Positions 61,285 to 64,000 of a stretch of 64,000 nt of DNA are shown in pieces. The stretch is from Streptosporangium lutulentum. Its GTDB lineage: Bacteria; Actinomycetota; Actinomycetes; Streptosporangiales; Streptosporangiaceae. Location: positions 3,472,001 through 3,536,000 of the forward strand of contig NZ_JAUSQU010000001.1 in assembly GCF_030811455.1 (NCBI RefSeq), read 5' to 3'. The stretch's first letter is position 1, and each line of letters starts with the position of its first letter. A program made the translations under genes and the position numbers. Below the pieces are notes generated by a model. That model did no database searches. It was not told the origin of the DNA and saw nothing but the letters and a program-made list of their open reading frames with translations.

Positions 61285-62006
61285 CGGGCGGCACCCACGG
61301 GACGCAATGACAGAGTTCCGATGGGGCGGCCTTCGGCGGGGCGCCGCGCGCGATAGACGATGTCCATCAGCCCGAGCCGATGGGCGAGCGTCCCGAGCCG
61401 TTCGCCCTCGACCTGTGCGGGCGAGGCTGCGAAGCGGATCGCGGCAGAGAGTCCATCCTCCCGTGCCGGCGGAGCGATCTCCAGCTCCCACCCGTCTCGG
61501 GGGAACAGGTCCAGGTCGTCCAGCTGTGCGAATACAGAGGGATCTTCCGTGGCGATCTCCCTGGCACCGCTCCGAGCCGCGGACCAGGTCCTGTTGGCTG
61601 CGGACTTGAGGAGCCGCTTGCCCACACCGGGCAGTTCAACGTTGGCGGCCGTCAAACCCTCCAGAAAAGAGGTGACCATTTCGGCTTCGAGATCCTCGTG
61701 ACTTACGCGCAGCCGAGTGGAGATCAGAGAGAGGGCGCGACGCATCCAGGGCTCCGCCAACCAGACGGCGAACAGCCGCCCCATCTCGTCTCCCGGCGCG
61801 TCTCGCTGAGCCTCGAGAATCGCCTCCCGCCAGACCGCGTCGCGCAGCCCTGTGTCACCACCGACGCCGCGTACCGCATCCCGGGCCTGATTCACCGTCA
61901 ATCGGACGCGGCCGGTGCCGGAGTTGACGGACAGACCGGGGTGTTCCCCCGAGACGATCCACTCGTCGATCATGCGAGACAAGACGCCCCACGGGTGAAG
62001 TGCCAT
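61281..62006 (-). CDS. Helical protein of unknown function (sigma-like segment)
   Basis: A 241-residue protein. Residues about 85-150 (FAVWLAEPWMRRALSLISTR, LEAEMVTSFLEGL, RLLKSAANRTW) recall the helical core of region 2 in plasmid-type sigma-factor-like proteins, but no -10-recognition motif is clear. The C-terminus is Arg-rich. It is 9 bases downstream of the P-loop gene, so it is cotranscribed. Unknown family. Confidence 0.6.
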   Translation of the reverse strand: MALHPWGVLSRMIDEWIVSGEHPGLSVNSGTGRVRLTVNQARDAVRGVGGDTGLRDAVWREAILEAQRDAPGDEMGRLFAVWLAEPWMRRALSLISTRLRVSHEDLEAEMVTSFLEGLTAANVELPGVGKRLLKSAANRTWSAARSGAREIATEDPSVFAQLDDLDLFPRDGWELEIAPPAREDGLSAAIRFAASPAQVEGERLGTLAHRLGLMDIVYRARRPAEGRPIGTLSLRPVGAAR

Positions 62007-62015
62007 GAGTACTCC

Positions 62016-63908
62016 TCAGTCGTGTCGATTGATCACGTCGAGAAACCGCCCAACATTGGGATGCCGGTCGTCACCGACAGCGAACAGCACTGCGTCGACG
62101 GCCGCCTCGTGCTTCGAGTCCCCGGCCGCGACGCGATGCCAGCGCAGCATCGTGTCGCGGAGGGTGCCGCCCGGTCCGCGAGCCCTTAGCGTCCGCCTGA
62201 TCAGCAGGACAGTCAGGGCGAATACCTCGTCGTCCGCGAACTGCGCTCCAAACCAGGCCAGATCACAGCGGAGCAGTTTGGGCAGGATGTAGGTCGCGTA
62301 ACCTGCCTCTGCGCCCTCGGACTCCGTCCAGGCGCGCAGCACTCGGAGCACGGCACGCCGGTCGCCTCGGCGAAACAGATCGAGCAGTGCGTTGTCCACA
62401 GCGCGGTCGACGTAGCGGTGGGGCTCCACCTCCGCACCCCGAATGAGTTTGCGCATTAGCCCTAACGCCAGCCCGAGCGGAGCGATCTCGGAGCCGCCGC
62501 CGCAAGTGAGGGCCGCGACGCAGCGTAGGGGCCAGTCCCGTTCGTAGGCCCAGCTTCCCAGCTGACCTGCGGTCTCCCGCGAAAGATCCGGGTCGTTCAC
62601 CAGAACCCGCAATGCTTTGGCCGCTACGGCACGCCCCGAGGGCCCGCCGGACATCGCGCAGACCCGGATCCGGTTCAGCCGTCCGGTTCCCCGCTCCGGC
62701 GGAACCGACATGGCGAGCGCCCATCCTGCTCGCTCGATCAACTCGCGCTCCTCGACGCTCCGTAACCAGGGGACGAGGAGATCAGCCAACGGCCCGCGCC
62801 ACACATGCCGCAGGATGGCCCCGGGCCACTGACAACGAGCGAAGGCCACGCGGGTTTCCGGGGATCGGCCGGGGCGCCGAACCATGTCGGTGCGGACACC
62901 GATGGGGCGCAGCAGCGCGGAAATGGAATGCTGTCTTCCTCGGTTGGAGATGCCAGGGTCACAGGACGCCCCCTCCACCTTCAACGACAGACGTTCAGCC
63001 TGCTCTGCGATGGTCTGAGGGCTGGAGCCTGTGAAAACCACCGCCGCGATAAGCGCGTTCCGGGCCTGTGGATCCTCCAGCCAGCTTGGCAGGAACACCG
63101 CGATCTCGCGATCGGCCCGCTCGGCCAGGATTCCCCGAATGCGTGCGGCGCGTGTACCTGCGGCCTCGAGGGATTCTGCGGTGGCGATCACCGCGTCCAC
63201 CACATCCAGTGCGTCGCGAGGAGAGGCGCCAGGAGGAAGGATCTCCGGCAACAGCTCCGCGGGGAGCCCGTCAAGCAGCCGTTGCCGCGCCTCCTCCCCA
63301 GGGACGGCAGCGGCGAGCTTCGCGTGGAAAATCTGCTCGGCGACCGGCGGTGTGCAGTGGACCGGCGCCATGCCAAGGAAGTCCTCCAGCTGGGCCACCA
63401 GTTCGGGATCGTCCGGAAGGATGACGACCATCGCAGCGTCTGCCTCAAGCAATCGGGAACCGATCGAGGTAAGGGCCGCGCGATTTCTGACAAGGCCGCC
63501 GAGGGTGCCTTCGACCAGGTACCCGTTCGCCTCGCCAAGAATCGGACGCCAGGTGCCGAAATCGAGATCGTCGTCGAGGTGATGAACGGAGGCGGCGGCG
63601 CCGTGCGTGCCGCACAGCAAGTTCAGCGCGGCCGTCTGCCTGCCGGTTCCACGCCCACCCGCCAGAAGCACGATTCCATTGCGGCTCTTCTTTTGCGCAC
63701 TCGCCATCCAGTCGGGAGTAACAAACCCCTCAACAGCGTCCGCAAGCAGGCTCGCGGGCAGCCTGCCTCGCAGCCCTCGGCCGTTTCGGAGGTCCGGACC
63801 GGCCAGGAGATGGCTGCTCAGGCTCTGGTTTCCACCGATGAGACCGTTGTTGACGGCGATGTACAAGTGCGGCGGGTTGACGGGCTCGGAGGACGAAGTC
63901 TCAGGCAT
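62016..63908 (-). CDS. Large P-loop protein of unknown function
   Basis: The 630-residue protein starts PPHLYIAVNNGLIGGNQS and has an unusual P-loop GGRGTGRQT at 84-92, with Arg in place of the Walker A Lys. An acidic ILPDDPEL and DVVDAVIATAESLEAAG follow. The C-terminal half is helical, possibly HEAT-like. Similar IYIAVNHG-type proteins occur in actinomycetes without known function. Its ATG overlaps the previous gene's stop by 8 bases. It may be a STAND-like or GTPase-like sensor in the operon; that is inference. Confidence 0.65.
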   Translation of the reverse strand: MPETSSSEPVNPPHLYIAVNNGLIGGNQSLSSHLLAGPDLRNGRGLRGRLPASLLADAVEGFVTPDWMASAQKKSRNGIVLLAGGRGTGRQTAALNLLCGTHGAAASVHHLDDDLDFGTWRPILGEANGYLVEGTLGGLVRNRAALTSIGSRLLEADAAMVVILPDDPELVAQLEDFLGMAPVHCTPPVAEQIFHAKLAAAVPGEEARQRLLDGLPAELLPEILPPGASPRDALDVVDAVIATAESLEAAGTRAARIRGILAERADREIAVFLPSWLEDPQARNALIAAVVFTGSSPQTIAEQAERLSLKVEGASCDPGISNRGRQHSISALLRPIGVRTDMVRRPGRSPETRVAFARCQWPGAILRHVWRGPLADLLVPWLRSVEERELIERAGWALAMSVPPERGTGRLNRIRVCAMSGGPSGRAVAAKALRVLVNDPDLSRETAGQLGSWAYERDWPLRCVAALTCGGGSEIAPLGLALGLMRKLIRGAEVEPHRYVDRAVDNALLDLFRRGDRRAVLRVLRAWTESEGAEAGYATYILPKLLRCDLAWFGAQFADDEVFALTVLLIRRTLRARGPGGTLRDTMLRWHRVAAGDSKHEAAVDAVLFAVGDDRHPNVGRFLDVINRHD

Positions 63909-63999
63909 CGCGACCACCGTGGTCGACCGTGGTTGGGCCTCCGGTCTGGATCCTCGCAAGGTCAGGGAGAAGCAACGGGACGAGGGCGTAGGGGGCAGG
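63901..63999 (-). CDS. C-terminal end of an unknown gene (runs off window)
   Basis: The last 32 codons read ALVPLLLPDLARIQTGGPTT then VDHGGRDA, with codon use of a real gene. The stop at 63901-63903 overlaps the start of the P-loop gene by 8 bases, so it is the upstream member of the operon. No family can be told from this piece. Confidence 0.55.
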   Translation of the reverse strand, partial: PAPYALVPLLLPDLARIQTGGPTTVDHGGRDA

Positions 64000-64000
64000 A

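Noticed and set aside
1..64000. Search for tRNA, rRNA, CRISPR arrays and PKS/NRPS genes
   Set aside because: No cloverleaf-like sequence, rRNA segment, spaced repeat array or assembly-line domain was seen.

Overview
The window is high-GC actinobacterial chromosome. Support comes from the Lsr2 nucleoid protein, an F420-type LLM oxidoreductase, a DUF5946 protein, a SARP/BTAD regulator, IclR/GntR/LacI/TetR regulators with GTG starts, and dense 4-nt ATGA/GTGA gene overlaps. The gene set resembles soil actinomycetes of the Streptosporangiaceae (Streptosporangium or Nonomuraea type), but genus is an inference. I saw no rRNA, tRNA or CRISPR array.

Layout. 0-10.3 kb is a run of single genes: a truncated IclR regulator, a methyltransferase, a DUF4097 protein, two hydrolases, a FusB-like zinc-finger protein divergent from a TetR regulator, a secreted NlpC/P60 protein, an IS5-type transposase remnant, a pterin-dehydratase/VOC fusion and an LLM oxidoreductase. 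10.8-20.0 kb is one leftward block: a lipoprotein peptide-binding protein, two permeases, two ATPases, a double GNAT, MurQ and a serine hydrolase. Together they look like uptake and recycling of peptidoglycan fragments. 20.4-25.6 kb mixes intact genes (APH-like kinase, isochorismatase-type hydrolase, DUF5946 pair, a Cys/His-rich secreted peptide) with decayed ones (LysR, MFS, STAS and M23 fragments) and an AT-richer stretch, so it is a decay or insertion hotspot. 25.9-35.7 kb holds an MFS exporter, a MerR-PP2C fusion, a DUF5937/ArsR regulator divergent from a PEP-mutase-like enzyme, a carboxymuconolactone-decarboxylase-like protein with a LysR regulator, the araD-araA pair behind a LacI-type operator, and Lsr2.

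35.9-41.5 kb: an intact TnpB (IS200/IS605) sits exactly at the 5' end of a SARP regulator that is itself broken by an internal deletion and frameshift; an FAD monooxygenase and a SHOCT protein follow. 41.9-50.6 kb: a secreted SGNH esterase with a CBM2, a YtrA-type GntR/ABC operon, a ferritin-like protein, a BrkB membrane protein, and a large HTH-TPR protein facing a second repeat-like protein. 50.9-57.3 kb: a sugar ABC importer, a GH5 glycosidase and a LacI regulator share palindromic GAAA/TTTC sites and probably form one regulon.

57.4-64 kb is accessory in character: two coupled unknown proteins behind HutC-like TCTAGA operators, a GntR/UTRA regulator divergent from a NUDIX protein (compare korSA/pif of pSAM2-type elements), then a leftward, tightly overlapped five-gene operon that runs off the window. 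That operon has a nucleoside-2-deoxyribosyltransferase-like (DRHyd-type) protein, a small excisionase-like HTH protein, a helical protein, a 630-aa protein with an unusual P-loop, and the tail of an unknown gene. It is my best candidate for an undescribed system, possibly a nucleotide-centred conflict or defence module.
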